Shown: positions 32,408 to 42,831 of the stretch, one piece after another
How positions within the stretch are numbered: the stretch's first letter is position 1
Layout of the letters: the number at the start of each line of letters is the position of its first letter
Source: Polaromonas sp. P2-4
Lineage (GTDB): Bacteria; Pseudomonadota; Gammaproteobacteria; Burkholderiales; Burkholderiaceae_C
Reading direction: 5' to 3'
DNA: 64,000 nucleotides
NCBI GenBank assembly: GCA_024703855.1
Contig: CP087965.1
Coordinates: forward strand, 70,001-134,000
Position numbers and translations under genes: made by a program
The notes under the pieces: model-generated
What the model was told of the DNA's origin: nothing
Databases searched by the model: none
The model's input: only the letters and a program-made list of their open reading frames with translations

Positions 32408-33017
32408 CTACTCGCTCATCACCACCAGCACCTGCGCATCGGTGCGGCCCAGCGAGAGATAGATGTGGCCGATGCCGCTGTCGAAATACGCCGACTCGTG
32501 GCGCCCCACCTCGATGATTTCTCCGGTCTCGAACTCGATGCGCACCCGGCCTGACAGCACCGTCACGAACTCTTGCCCCGGATGGCGAATGAAATCAGGA
32601 AACTGGTCCCGCTCGCGCGCCACGATGCGGCCATGCAGCGGTGTCATGCGCTTGCCCGGGAAGCCGGTTGCGAGCATGCGGTAGTCGTAATTGCCCTGAA
32701 CTGTAGGCCGGTGCCCCGTCGGCTTCGGACCACACCACCACGGGCGCTCCTGCGCCGGCCGGTGCCGCGGCCCGTGCGTCAAGCAGTTGTCCCACGTCCA
32801 GCGACAGCGCCCGGGCCACGGCGGCAAGCTTTTCGTAGCTGACCGAAATCTGCCCCAGTTCCATTTTGGACAGTGTGGACAGCGCCACGCCCGAACGGCC
32901 AGACAGGTCCTTGAGCGTCAGCCGCCGTGCCTTGCGGTGTTCGCGCAGCCGAAGGCCAAGCTGCACCCGGTCGGCCTCCGGGGCGGCGGCAGGAGCGCGG
33001 GCAGAGCGTGCAGGCAT
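32408..33017 (-). CDS. XRE-family regulator with cupin sensor domain, one frameshift
   Basis: About 202 residues: a helix-turn-helix (LGLRLREHRKARRLTLKDLS ... GVALSTLSKMELGQIS) followed by a cupin barrel (GKRMTPLHGRIVARERDQFP, HPGQEFVTVLSGRVRIEFE, ESAYFDSGIGHIYLSLG). Such proteins sense small amines or acids through the cupin. The frame breaks near 32729 (four G should be three; repaired DGHRPTVQGNYDYRML). A 34-bp palindrome lies between it and the divergent FAD oxidoreductase. Confidence 0.82.
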
Positions 33018-33070
33018 GGTGTTTTCCCTTGTTTGGACTAAAAATAGGCGGATGGCACTGGACAGGCACG

Positions 33071-33104
33071 ATTCTCGCATGTGAGAATTCTCAAATGCGA
33101 GAAT
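33071..33104. promoter_or_regulatory. 34-bp near-perfect palindrome, candidate operator
   Basis: Arms ATTCTCGCAT (33071-33080) and ATGCGAGAAT (33095-33104) flank the palindromic core TGAGAATTCTCA; only one position pair (33081/33094) breaks symmetry. It covers the ATG of the FAD oxidoreductase (33095) and lies 54 bp before the divergent XRE-cupin start, so it most likely binds that regulator. Confidence 0.7.
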
Positions 33105-34234
33105 ATGACATTGTTATCTTTGGTGCCGGCATCGCCGGCGCGTCCCTGGCCTGGCGCCTGGCCGGACAGCGCAGCGTGCTGCTGCTTGAGCGCGAGGCCC
33201 AACCCGGCTACCACTCAACCGGCCGCTCGGCTGCCATGTTCATGGAGAGCTACGGCCCGCCCATGGTGCGGGCACTGACCCGCGCCAGCCGGGCCTTCTA
33301 CGAACAGCCACCCGAAGGCTTTGCCAGCGCACCGCTCATGCAACCCCGGGGTGCGCTGTACCTCGCCACGCCCGGGCAGGAAGCATTGATGGCACAAACC
33401 CGCACCGAGCTGGCCACGAGCTGCCCCGACCTTGAAGTGCTGGACGCCCGTGCCACCTTGGAGCGCGTGCCCTGCCTGCGGCCCGAAATGGTGCATGGCG
33501 CCCTGTACGACCCCGGTGCCCAGGACATCGACGTGCATGCACTGCACCAGGGCTTTCTGCGCGGCTTCCGCCAGAAAGCCGGGCCCGATGCTGGCGAGCT
33601 GCGCACCAGTGCCACGCTGACCCAGGCCGGACATGACGGACAGGGCTGGACCCTGCAGTTTGCCGACGGCCAGAGCCTGTGCGCAAAAACGGTGGTGAAT
33701 GCCGCTGGTGCCTGGGCCGACGAGCTGGCCACGCTGTTCGGCGCCCGGCCCATCGGCTTGGTGCCGCACCGGCGCAGTGCTTTTACCTTCAAGGCGCCCG
33801 AAGGCGTGGACCCGTCGGGCTGGCCGGCCGTTGTCGGCGTGGACGAAAGCTACTACTTCAAACCCGATGCCGGCCAGTTGCTGGGCTCACCGGCCAATGC
33901 CGACCCCACGGTACCGCACGATGTGGTGCCTGAAGAGCTGGACATTGCCATGGGCATTTACCAGATCGAAAGCGTCTCGACCCTGACCATTCGCCGCCCC
34001 AGCAGCACCTGGGCCGGGCTGCGCTCGTTTGTGCCCGATGGCGAGATGGTGATCGGCTGGGATGGGGCCTGCCCCGGTTTTTTCTGGCTGGCGGCCCAGG
34101 GCGGCTATGGCATCCAGAGCGCGGCCGGCGCCAGTGCACTGGCCGACGCCCTGCTGCGCGATGTGGCACTGCCCGAAGCCTTGATTGAGCAAGGCGTTGT
34201 GCCTTCTGCGCTGTCGCCCGCCCGCCTGCGTTAA
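33095..34234 (+). CDS. FAD-dependent D-amino-acid/glycine oxidase-like oxidoreductase (DAO family)
   Basis: Intact, 379 residues. Dinucleotide-binding N-terminus YDIVIFGAGIAGASLAWRL with LLLEREAQPGYHSTGRSAAM (FAD contact), VVNAAGAWADELATLFGARP in the middle and GLRSFVPDGEMVIGWDGACP / FFWLAAQGGYGIQSAAGASA at the C-terminus, as in deaminating amine/amino-acid oxidases. The start codon lies within the palindromic operator. The aminotransferase 15 bp downstream suggests an amino- or imino-acid substrate. Confidence 0.8.
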   Translation: MREYDIVIFGAGIAGASLAWRLAGQRSVLLLEREAQPGYHSTGRSAAMFMESYGPPMVRALTRASRAFYEQPPEGFASAPLMQPRGALYLATPGQEALMAQTRTELATSCPDLEVLDARATLERVPCLRPEMVHGALYDPGAQDIDVHALHQGFLRGFRQKAGPDAGELRTSATLTQAGHDGQGWTLQFADGQSLCAKTVVNAAGAWADELATLFGARPIGLVPHRRSAFTFKAPEGVDPSGWPAVVGVDESYYFKPDAGQLLGSPANADPTVPHDVVPEELDIAMGIYQIESVSTLTIRRPSSTWAGLRSFVPDGEMVIGWDGACPGFFWLAAQGGYGIQSAAGASALADALLRDVALPEALIEQGVVPSALSPARLR

Positions 34235-34249
34235 ACCGACAACAAGACC

Positions 34250-35582
34250 ATGGACCAGCAAACCGCATCTTTGTCACCTCTCGACGCCGCCCTGGCCGAC
34301 GCCACCGCGCGCTACCGTGCCCTGCAACCCCGCCAGCGAGCGGCTGCTGGCCGAGGCCGCCGACGTACTGCCTGCCGGCAACACCCGCAGCGTGCTGTTT
34401 TACAGCCCGTTTCCGCTCAGCATGGCGCGCGGCGAAGGCTGCCACCTGTGGGACGCCGACGGCCACCGCTACCTGGACGCGCTGGGCGAGTTCACGGCCG
34501 GGATTTATGGCCACTCCCACCCCGTGATCCAGCAGGCCATCATCAGCGCGCTGAAGGACGGGCTGAACCTGTCTTCACACACCGCACGCGAAGCCGCGCT
34601 GGCGCATGAAATCCAGCGCCGCTTTACCGGCCTGGAGTTGCTGCGCTTTACCAACTCCGGCACCGAGGCCAACCTGATGGCGCTGGCGGTGGCTCTGGTG
34701 CACACGGGTCGGCGCAAGGTGCTGGTGTTTGACGGGGCGTACCACGGCGGCGTGCTGTCGTTTGGCGGCGGCAAATCACCTGTCAACGTGCCGCACGATT
34801 TTGTCGTCGCGCCTTACAACAACCTCGATACGGTGCAAACGCTGGTACAGACCCACGGAGCGGAACTGGCGGCGATCCTGGTGGAGCCCATGCTGGGTGC
34901 CGGTGGCTGCATTCCCGCAGAACCTGCTTTTCTGCACGGCCTGCGGGCGCTGGCCGACGAATGCGGTGCGCTCTTGATTCTTGACGAAGTCATGACCTCG
35001 CGCCTGTCACCAGGCGGGCGGCAGGCGCTGCTGGGGCTCAAACCCGACCTCACCACCCTGGGCAAATACTTTGGCGGCGGGCTCTCGTTCGGCGCTTTCG
35101 GCGGCCGGGCCGACGTGATGGCACGTTTTGACCCGCGCCGGCCCGACGCGCTGGCGCATGCCGGCACCTTCAACAACAACGTGCTGACCATGGCCGCGGG
35201 CCTGGCCGGCCTGACGCAGGTGCTGACACCGGCCGCGCTCGATACGCTGAACCTGCGCGGCGAGCGCCTGCGTGAGCGGCTCAACGCCGTTTTTGCACAG
35301 CACGCCGTGGGTTTGCAGTTCACCGGCCTGGGTTCGGTGATGCAACTGCACGCCACCGCCAGACCGCTGCGCAACCCGGCCGACATGGCCGGTGCCGACG
35401 ACCGCATCAAGGCTCTGCTGTTTTTTGACCTGCTGGAGCGCGGCGTTTTTCTGGCACGGCGCGGCCTGGTCGCACTGTCGCTGCCCTTCGGCGATGCCGA
35501 GGCCGACACCTTTGTCTCTGCACTTGATGCGGTCGTGCAGGCGCGCCAGCCCCTGCTGCCGGCACGCACCCCGTCACCCTGA
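34250..35582 (+). CDS. Class III pyridoxal-phosphate aminotransferase (glutamate-1-semialdehyde aminomutase-like), one frameshift
   Basis: About 443 residues after repair. ALGEFTAGIYGHSHPVIQQA, FTNSGTEANLMALAVAL and DGAYHGG bind the cofactor phosphate and ring, LLILDEVMTSR holds the pyridine-N Asp, and the Schiff-base Lys is in LTTLGKYFGGGLSFGAFGG. The break is at 34328-34331, where CCCC should be CCC, joining MDQQTASLSPLDAALADATA to ASERLLAEAADVLPAGNTRS. Its role as heme GSAM is unlikely in this context; it is a catabolic paralogue. Confidence 0.82.
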
Positions 35583-35610
35583 ACGATTCACTTTTTTAAC
35601 CGAGGTCACC

Positions 35611-36617
35611 ATGCAACTCACGTCCTTCAAAGCCATGCGCCGCACGCTGGTCGCCAGCAGCGTTCTCTTCAGCACTTTTGCCGGTTTGGCCAGCTTCACC
35701 GGACTCGCCCGCGCGGCCGACTTTCCCGAGCGGCCGCTGACGCTGGTGGCGCCCTTCCCCGCCGGCGGCGCAGCCGACGTGCTGGCGCGCATCCTGGGCA
35801 AAAGCTGCAGGAACAGCTGGGCCAGCCGGTGGTGATAGAAAACAAACCCGGAGCCGGCACCGCCATTGGCGCGGCGGCTGTGGCCAACGCCAAACCTGAC
35901 GGCTACACCCTGCTCATCAGCTCCAACTCCACCTTCACGCTGAACCCGGCGCTGCAGCCCAAGCTCTCGTATGACCCGGTCAAGGGCTTCGAGCCCATCG
36001 GCATGGTGGGCTCGGTGGCGCTGGCGCTGCTGGCCCATCCGTCCGTCACGGCGAGCACCGTGCCACAACTGGTGGCCGCCGCCAAAGCCAACCCGGACAA
36101 GTTCGTCTATGGCAGCTTCGGCAATGGCACCAGTTCGAACTTCGCAGGCGCCATGTTCAACGCCGCCACCGGCCTCAAAATGACGCACATACCGTACAAG
36201 GGCAGCGCGCTGCTGATGACCGACCTGATCGGCGGGCAGATTCCGGTGTCTTTCGACACCGTGGTGGCCGCTGCGCCACAACTCAAGAGCGGCAAGATCA
36301 AGGTGCTGGCGGTCACCACGGCCAAGCGCTCGACCATCATGCCCGACGTCCCCACGGTGGCTGAGGCCGGCTACCCCGGTTTCGACATGACCGCCTGGCT
36401 GGCGCTGGTGGCACCGCACGGGCTGCCAGCGCCGGTCAAGGCCCGGCTCGACAAGGCACTGGCCACCCTGATGGCCAGCCCCGACACCCAGGACAAAATG
36501 AAGGCTGCCGGTTTTGAGCCCGGCTACAGCGCCATTGCCGACTGGCCCGGCATGGTCACCGCAGACATTGCCCGCATGAAGGTAATTGCCGAGCGCGCGC
36601 AGATTAAGGTGGACTGA
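35611..36617 (+). CDS. Bug/TctC-family solute-binding protein, one frameshift
   Basis: About 335 residues with signal peptide ending GLARAAD. Motifs FPERPLTLVAPFPAGGAADV, IENKPGAGTAIGAAAVANAK, PDGYTLLISSNS, MTHIPYKGSALLMTDLIGGQ. The frame breaks at 35801-35804 where one A is missing (repaired ILGKKLQEQLGQPVVIENKP). The amidase gene begins 2 bp after its stop. Confidence 0.86.
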
Positions 36618-36619
36618 AC

Positions 36620-38140
36620 ATGAACCAAGACCTGCCCGAAAAATCCGCAGTTGAACTGCGCCGCCTGATCGGCAACCGCCAGCTCTCGCCGGTAGAGTTG
36701 CTGGACGCCTGCATCGCCCGCATTGAAAGCATCAACCCCGCCATCAACGCGATCTGTGCCACTGACTTCACACGCGCCCGAGAGGCCGCACGCCAGGCCG
36801 AGGCGCAGGTGATGCGCGGCGAGCCGCTGGGCCTGCTACACGGCTTGCCCCTGGGCGTGAAAGACCTGCAGGACACAGCCGGCCTGCTCACCACCTATGG
36901 CAACGTGCGGCTGCGCGGCAATGTGCCGGCGGCCGACAACGCGCTGGTGGCCCGGCTGCGCGCGGCCGGCGCCATCGTCACGGCCAAGACCAATGTGCCC
37001 GACATGGGCGCAGGGGCCAACACCCGCAACCCGGTCTGGGGTGCCACCGGCAACCCGTTCAACCCGGCGCTCAACGCCGGCGGCTCCTCAGGCGGTTCGG
37101 CCGCGGCGCTGGCCGCCGACATGCTGCCGCTGTGCACCGGTTCGGACACCGGCGGCTCCTTGCGCATTCCGGCGGCGCTGTGCGGCGTGGTGGGACTGCG
37201 TCCCTCGCCCGGACTGGTGGCCAATGATGCGCGGCCGCTGGGCTGGTCAGTCATTTCGGTGCTGGGCCCCATGGGGCGCAATGTCGCCGACACGGCGCTG
37301 ATGTTTGCGGCCAGCGTGGGGCCCGACGCGCGGGACCCACTGTCTTACCCGGTCGATGCCTCCGCCCTGTGGCCGCTCAAGCAGGTCGATCTCTCCACCC
37401 TGCGCGTGGGCACCACCGAAGACTTCGGCCTGTGCATCGTCGACCCGGAAATCCGCCGCGTGTTCCGCCAGCGCGTAGAAGCCATACGGCCTCTGGTGGC
37501 GAGTTGCGAGCCGGTGGACCTGCAGTTGGGTGACGCCGACCGCGCCTTTGACACGCTGCGCGCCGAAAGCTTTGTGGCCGCCTTTGCCGACACCTGGCGC
37601 AACGAGCCCGAGACACTCGGCCCGAACGTGCGCGCCAACATGGAAATCGCCGCCGCCATCACGCTGGCAGACCGGGCCTGGGCGCACCTGGAGCAAACCC
37701 GCATCTCGCGCCGCTTCGCCAAAGCCTTTGAGCAGTACGACCTGATCCTGGCACCGGTAACACCCGTCACGCCTTTCCCCTGGACCGAGCTGTACGCCGG
37801 CAACATCGACGGCCAAGCCATGCGCAACTACTACCACTGGCTGGGCCTGACCTATGTGGTCACGCTGGCCACCAATCCGGCGCTGTCACTGCCCTGCGGC
37901 AGCGACGAGCACGGCATGCCGTTTGGCTTGCAAGTGATTGGGCGTTTGCATGGCGACGCGCAACTGCTGGCGGCGGCCCAGGCACTGGAACAGGCGTTCG
38001 AGGCCACGCCGGTACTGCGCCGCCCGAAGCCCGACATGCAGGCACTGCGCACCACCCGGCCCGAGCTCAAGTCCATCGTCACGCATCCGCCTGAGGCTGA
38101 CGCTCCCAAAAACTCCGGCGATGGCATGATGGCTGTTTAG
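36620..38140 (+). CDS. Amidase-signature family amidase
   Basis: Intact 506-residue hydrolase. The Ser-cisSer-Lys triad is complete: Lys in HGLPLGVKDLQDTAG (about residue 82), Ser in NAGGSSGGSAAALAADML and the nucleophile Ser in GSDTGGSLRIPAALCGVVGL. It ends RPELKSIVTHPPEADAPKN. It follows the oxidoreductase, aminotransferase and Bug genes in an operon, suggesting hydrolysis of an amide that feeds the amino-acid-like substrate. The true substrate is unknown. Confidence 0.85.
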   Translation: MNQDLPEKSAVELRRLIGNRQLSPVELLDACIARIESINPAINAICATDFTRAREAARQAEAQVMRGEPLGLLHGLPLGVKDLQDTAGLLTTYGNVRLRGNVPAADNALVARLRAAGAIVTAKTNVPDMGAGANTRNPVWGATGNPFNPALNAGGSSGGSAAALAADMLPLCTGSDTGGSLRIPAALCGVVGLRPSPGLVANDARPLGWSVISVLGPMGRNVADTALMFAASVGPDARDPLSYPVDASALWPLKQVDLSTLRVGTTEDFGLCIVDPEIRRVFRQRVEAIRPLVASCEPVDLQLGDADRAFDTLRAESFVAAFADTWRNEPETLGPNVRANMEIAAAITLADRAWAHLEQTRISRRFAKAFEQYDLILAPVTPVTPFPWTELYAGNIDGQAMRNYYHWLGLTYVVTLATNPALSLPCGSDEHGMPFGLQVIGRLHGDAQLLAAAQALEQAFEATPVLRRPKPDMQALRTTRPELKSIVTHPPEADAPKNSGDGMMAV

Positions 38141-38728
38141 CTGAACAAGCCTTATCCCCCGGCAAACAGGGCGACCAGGGTCTGCCGCATCCGGCGATCG
38201 TCATCGGAACCTCGCCGACGAGGTCCAGGTATTCAAAGTCTTCGGGTGGCTTGTACTGAAGGCTGCGGTACAACGCTGGCAACGCCGTTTCTGGATAGCA
38301 TTTCTGTGGATAAGGGTTTTATTGACTGTCACGATCAAATCGATATGACGCTCTTTGAGCTTGTCAACAAGGCTCAACCTCTGACGTTCACCTCCACTAT
38401 CACGTGCTCCTACACCGTCACGTTGTGGTTCACCCGGACCTGCACGTCCTCAATAAGGACACGGCTGAAACTTCATGTGTCCTTGCACCTTCTGCACCAA
38501 AGTGCAACTTAAGCGTCTTCCACACCTTGACCGTGTGACCGCCGTGCGTTTCAGCGACTTTGGTGCCGCGGGCATCACAGGACGCCTCGGTAAGGTGATC
38601 CGCGAGCGCAAGCTATGCGGACCTGGACTTGCTGCAGTGAACCTCAAACCAGGCCACGCCGCAGGTCCACAGGTTTTCCGGATCGCTGGTACGCTGGCTT
38701 CAGGCCAATCAACAGAAGCTTTTCCCTC
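38141..38728. other. Gene-free stretch of about 590 bp
   Basis: No ORF here resembles a known family on either strand. The part 38290-38500 is visibly AT-richer than its surroundings and rich in CAC triplets. It could be a decayed gene or horizontally acquired remnant; I find no inverted repeats or RNA gene. Confidence 0.4.
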
Positions 38729-39413
38729 ATGAACTCCAACGCCCCTGCCCCACTCCAGCTCTTCTCGGCGCCCCTCAGCATGTTTGGCGCCAAGGTGCAG
38801 ATTGCCATGCTCGAAAAAGGGCTGGACTTTTCGCTCACCATGGTCGATTTCGACTGGACACGCGGTTACACCCCCAAGCACCCCGAAGTCTTGCGCGTCA
38901 ACCCGAAACGCCAGGTGCCAGTGCTGATTCATGGGGAACTGGAGCTGTTCGACTCCACCCAGATTTTTGAGTACCTTGAAGAACTGCAGCCGCAACCGGC
39001 GTTGTGGCCTGCTGGGATAGCCGCCAAGGCCAGGGCGCGCCTGCTGGAGCATCAATCGGACGAGGTTTATTTTCCGCACATCATTCGTCTCATGGGGCTG
39101 CAGAAGACCCTGGACGACCCGGTCGCTGTGGCGGCGATCGAGGCCGCGTCGCGTTTTTATGACGAGATGGAAACGCTGTTGGCGGGGCGCGACCATCTGG
39201 CCGGTCCTTACTCGTTTGCCGACATTGCTTTTTTTATGGCGCAGCTTTTTGGCGAGCGGCTGGGTGCGTCGATGACCGAGGACACACCACGGCTGCGAGC
39301 CTGGCGCGCGCATGTGCCAACGGCCTGCGGTTCGGACGGTGGCGGGGGCTATGGGGGCTTGGCTGGCGGCGCAGGGGCAACCTGTGCCTGCTTTTTTGAA
39401 GGGCATGGTTTAG
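38729..39413 (+). CDS. Glutathione S-transferase family protein, one frameshift
   Basis: About 228 residues. N-terminal thioredoxin-like domain LQLFSAPLSMFGAKVQIAML with the substrate loop LRVNPKRQVPVLIHGELELF and the glutathione-binding ELFDSTQIFEYLEE, then an all-helical domain with GRDHLAGPYSFADIAFFMAQ. Near 39303 the frame breaks (two bases missing); repaired it reads AWLARMCQRPAVRTVAGAMG and ends PAFLKGMV at TAG 39411-39413. Detoxification or a glutathione-dependent catabolic step; neighbours give no guide. Confidence 0.8.
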
Positions 39414-39432
39414 TGGTCGGTTCATGAGAGAC

Positions 39433-39460
39433 GCTATCGAAAGAGTAGCTGCTTGCGCCC
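39433..39460. repeat. Dispersed AGCTAT/ATAGC repeat, copy 9
   Basis: GCTATCGAAAGAGTAGCTGC followed by TTGCGCCC, between the convergent gst and galM genes. Confidence 0.7.
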
Positions 39461-39577
39461 GTGGTTATTGGGCTAGGCGCTTGTTTTCCTTAAGAAATTG
39501 CTGCCTTTTTGCTTTTAGCACTGCCAGATTTCACTTTATTTCTGGGCTTCCTCAAAGCAAGAGCAAAAGCAGCAAGG

Positions 39578-40668
39578 CTAAGCCACAGCCTCCGCACTAA
39601 ACCGGTAAACCGTCTTGCCCCTACGGCTTTGCCCCGGCTGAATCACCGCCGAAGGAAAAACCGGGCAATTGGGTGCGTTGGGATAGCCCTGGGGCTCGAA
39701 GCACAGGCCTTGCTGCTGCAAGTAAGTGTGGCCACTCTTGCCAGGGCCGCCTGCCAGCGGCTCCTGCGGCAGCAGGCCGGTGTAGAACTGCAGGGCGGGC
39801 TCTGTGGACCAGACCTCCATCACGCGCCCGCTCTCTGGCGCGCTGGCGCGGGCGCACAGGGCCATATCAGCGACCGTTTCAGCGGACTGGGAACGCTTCA
39901 CCAGATGGCAACTGTCATAACCATCGACTTGCTCATTCGCGGGCAAACCACGTACACGCGTGCTCAGCAAGGTTGTCTCGCGAAAGTCAAAAGGTGTACC
40001 GGCCACGGGCAGCATCTCGCCAGTGGCAATGAGCTCTGCATTCATCGCAAAGTACTGGTCGGCGCAAATCATCACCTCATGCCCCAGCGCACTGCCGCTG
40101 TCTTCGCCATTGAGGTTGAAAAACGCATGGCTGGTGAAGCTGGCAACGGTGGGTTTGTCCAGCGCCATGGCTTCATAGTCAAGAACCAGCTCATTCGCTT
40201 CGGTAACGCGGTAGCTCAGGCGCAGCGCCAGCGTGCCGGGAAAGCCTTCTTCACCATCGGCAAACACATAAGTCATCCCCACGCTGGACTCATCAAGTTG
40301 CTCAGCATCAAAGACCGAAAGCGCGAGCCCTTGACGCCGCCGTGCAGGCAATGATGGCCGTTGTTGGCGCTTAAACGGTGCTCGATGCCGCCAAGTGTGA
40401 AGCGTGAATTTTCAATACGCCCTGCATAGCGCCCAATGAACGCCCCCATGGAGGGCGACCCGCTCAGCACCCCTTCAAGACTGTCGTAACCCAGCACCAC
40501 ATCGGCCAGTTGGCCGTGGCGGTCAGGCACCAGCAGCTGCACGATTTTTGCGCCGTAGTTGGTGATGCAGGCCACCATGCCTCGGCGGTTGCGCAGGGTG
40601 AAGAGTTTGACGCCCTGGCCGTCAACGCTTGCTTCAAAGCGTGCGGGGTCCAGCAAGATTGCGCTCAT
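39578..40668 (-). CDS. galM: Aldose 1-epimerase, one frameshift
   Basis: Interconverts alpha and beta anomers of hexoses. About 363 residues: TNYGAKIVQLLVPDRHG, GYDSLEGVLSGSPSMGAFIG, the active-site HHCLHGGVKG, FTSHAFFNLNGEDSGSALGH with the catalytic His, and the base Glu in LCFEPQGYPNAPN. The frame breaks near 40316 (one base missing; repaired KGSRFRVFDAEQLDESS). As distal gene of the uronate array it can supply the beta-pyranose form that uronate dehydrogenase oxidises. Confidence 0.86.
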
Positions 40669-40680
40669 GTCAGTTGACCT

Positions 40681-41658
40681 TCAGTTGGCAATAATGGTCA
40701 GCAGCTCTTCGCGGGTCGTCGGGTCGGCCATGTACTTGCCGTACAAAGGCCCCATCCGCCTGACCATGGGCGACACATCCCTGACCTTGACAAATTGGGA
40801 ACCCTGTTTGGTGGTGACGTCAAGGGCCAGCGCCACGCGCTTGTTCCACAACTCGCGCATCAGCAGGGCCGACTTCGCACCCGCTTCCGAAAAGGCCGCC
40901 TTATCTTCCTTGCCGAGCTTGTCCCAAAGCTTGGTAGACACCACCAGGGCTTCGGGAGAAATCACGTGGTTGGTGACATAGACGTTCCTGGCCACCTTGT
41001 AATGGCCGGTGGATTCATACGATGGCAGGTTGTTCTCCGCGCAATCCACCTTGCCCTGCTGCAAGGCATCGAGCACCTCCTTGAACGGCAAGGCCACCGG
41101 CGTTGCGTCCAGCAGTTTGACCATTTCAATGTAAACCTCGGACTGCTGCACGCGAATTTTGCTGCCCGCCAGATCCCTCAGGCTGTTGATCGGCTTGTTG
41201 GTACAGTAAAAGGAGCGGCCGCCGCCGTCATACCAGCCCAACACCACAAAACCGGCAGCCTTCAGGTTGGCGGCAAAACGATCGCCCAGCTTGCCGTCAA
41301 GGTGCCTGAACATATGCGCCGAATCGGTGAACAAAAACGGCAGATTCAGCACCTTGATGCCCGGCACGGCATCCGACAAGGGGCCCGAGCTGAACTCGGC
41401 GAGGTCGATCTCGCCGCTCTTGAGCATTTGCACGGCCTTGGGCTGGTCGCCCAGGGTGGCGTTTGAAAACACCTCGATCTGGTATCTGCCTTGCGTGGCC
41501 TTGCCCACCTGCTCGGCAAAACTCTTCATGGCTTCGGTCACCGGGTAGCCGTCGGGGTGAATGTTCCAGGCCCGCAATTTGGTTTGCGCCAGGCCCATGC
41601 CGGCGCACACCGCCAAAAGCACCCCCAGCAGTGGTTTGATTGTTGTCCGCATGGTCAT
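40681..41658 (-). CDS. TRAP transporter substrate-binding protein (DctP family), second copy
   Basis: Intact, about 325 residues with signal peptide (MTMRTTIKPLLGVLLAVCAG ... LAQ). DctP features: LRAWNIHPDGYPVTEAMKSF, QIEVFSNATLGDQPKAVQML, the ligand-binding Arg region SLRDLAGSKIRVQQSEVYIE and CAENNLPSYESTGHYKVA. It has no DctQM neighbours of its own and may share the permease at 50040-51849. Adjacent to galM, so a sugar or uronate ligand is plausible. Confidence 0.85.
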   Translation of the reverse strand: MTMRTTIKPLLGVLLAVCAGMGLAQTKLRAWNIHPDGYPVTEAMKSFAEQVGKATQGRYQIEVFSNATLGDQPKAVQMLKSGEIDLAEFSSGPLSDAVPGIKVLNLPFLFTDSAHMFRHLDGKLGDRFAANLKAAGFVVLGWYDGGGRSFYCTNKPINSLRDLAGSKIRVQQSEVYIEMVKLLDATPVALPFKEVLDALQQGKVDCAENNLPSYESTGHYKVARNVYVTNHVISPEALVVSTKLWDKLGKEDKAAFSEAGAKSALLMRELWNKRVALALDVTTKQGSQFVKVRDVSPMVRRMGPLYGKYMADPTTREELLTIIAN

Positions 41659-41744
41659 GGTGATTGGTTGAGAAGCGGCGGCAGGCAAAAAAAGCGCCGC
41701 AATGCCAAAAAATAAGCGAAATAGGCCTGCAGCCCATACAGTAT

Positions 41745-41772
41745 GGGCGCAGGCAGCTATTAAATCAGGAGC
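41745..41772. repeat. Dispersed AGCTAT/ATAGC repeat, copy 10
   Basis: GGGCGCAGGCAGCTATTAAA followed by TCAGGAGC, in the gap between the DctP and Bug genes. Confidence 0.6.
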
Positions 41773-41797
41773 AACAAGAAAAGGAAATGAAATGAAA

Positions 41798-42781
41798 TCA
41801 ATCCAGTTTGATGCCGGCATCGGCCACGACTTTGGCCCAGCGGCTTCTCTCGCGGTTGAAAACCTCGTCTTGCTGGGTTGGTGTCATGGTCACCACCTCT
41901 GCGCCCTGCCCCGCGAGCTTGGCGCGGATGTCCGGACTGCGGATGATCTTGATCAGCTCGGCATTGAGACGGCTCACAACCGCAGCGGGAGTGCCGTTGG
42001 ACACCAGCAAACCTTGCCAGGTACCCGATTCAAAATTCGTCAGCCCCTGTTCGGCCAGGGTGGGCACGTTGCCAATCAGCGGCATGCGCGTGCTCTTGGA
42101 GACACCCAGTATTTTGAGTTTGCCGCTTTGCACATGCGGCAGCGTGGCGAGCATGCCGTTCATCAGGATCTGGGTCTGCCCGGCGATGGTGTCAGTGACG
42201 GCCTGCGAACCGCCCTTGTAGGGGATGTACTGCCATTTGGCGGAACTCGCGCGCTCGACGGCCACGCCGGCAAGATGCGGCGCACTGCCCATGGCGGTCA
42301 CCGCAAAATTGAGATCTGTGCGCTTGGACAGCGCCACCAGCTCCTTCAGGTTGCTGGCCTGCACCGAAGGGTGCACCACCAGCAAATGCGGCGAATACGC
42401 CAGCATGGTCACGCCGCGCAGGTCTTTGGAAGGATCAAACCCCAGTTTGGTATAAACCGACGGGCTGATAGCCAGTGCGCCGGTGTCACACAGCAGCAGC
42501 GTGTAGCCGTCGGGTGCAGATTTCGCCACCAGGTCTGCGCCGAGGTTACCGTTGGCCCCCGCCTTGTTGTCAACAATGACGGACTGCTTGAGTGCCTCTG
42601 ACAAGGGCTGGGCAATGGCGCGGGCAATGATGTCCGAAGAGCCGCCCGGTGGGTAAGGCACCACCAGCCGGATGGGCTTGGAGGGCCAGGCCGCAGCCTG
42701 AGCCAGGGCCTGCGCGCTGGCCGCGCCCAAACCCACAGCCAGGGATGCGCCAATAAGATCTCGTCGGTTAATAGACATCAT
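41798..42781 (-). CDS. Bug/TctC-family solute-binding protein (aldarate array)
   Basis: Intact, 327 residues; signal with SINRRDLIGASLAVGLGAAS (twin Arg present) ending ALAQ. Motifs WPSKPIRLVVPYPPGGSSDI, VDNKAGANGNLGADLVAKSA, PDGYTLLLCDTG, YIPYKGGSQAVTDTIAGQTQ. It lies downstream of the aldolase/reductase pair, so it may bind glucarate, galactarate or a related acid; no TctAB here. Confidence 0.87.
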   Translation of the reverse strand: MMSINRRDLIGASLAVGLGAASAQALAQAAAWPSKPIRLVVPYPPGGSSDIIARAIAQPLSEALKQSVIVDNKAGANGNLGADLVAKSAPDGYTLLLCDTGALAISPSVYTKLGFDPSKDLRGVTMLAYSPHLLVVHPSVQASNLKELVALSKRTDLNFAVTAMGSAPHLAGVAVERASSAKWQYIPYKGGSQAVTDTIAGQTQILMNGMLATLPHVQSGKLKILGVSKSTRMPLIGNVPTLAEQGLTNFESGTWQGLLVSNGTPAAVVSRLNAELIKIIRSPDIRAKLAGQGAEVVTMTPTQQDEVFNRERSRWAKVVADAGIKLD

Positions 42782-42831
42782 GTCTCCTTCTCGTTATTTA
42801 AAAAAACTGTCGGCAGAAAGCCTTCAGGCGA

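Noticed and set aside
38079..38282. Minus-strand ORF of 67 codons overlapping the amidase end
   Set aside because: Half of it is antisense to the amidase and the rest is unrecognised; no ribosome-binding site.
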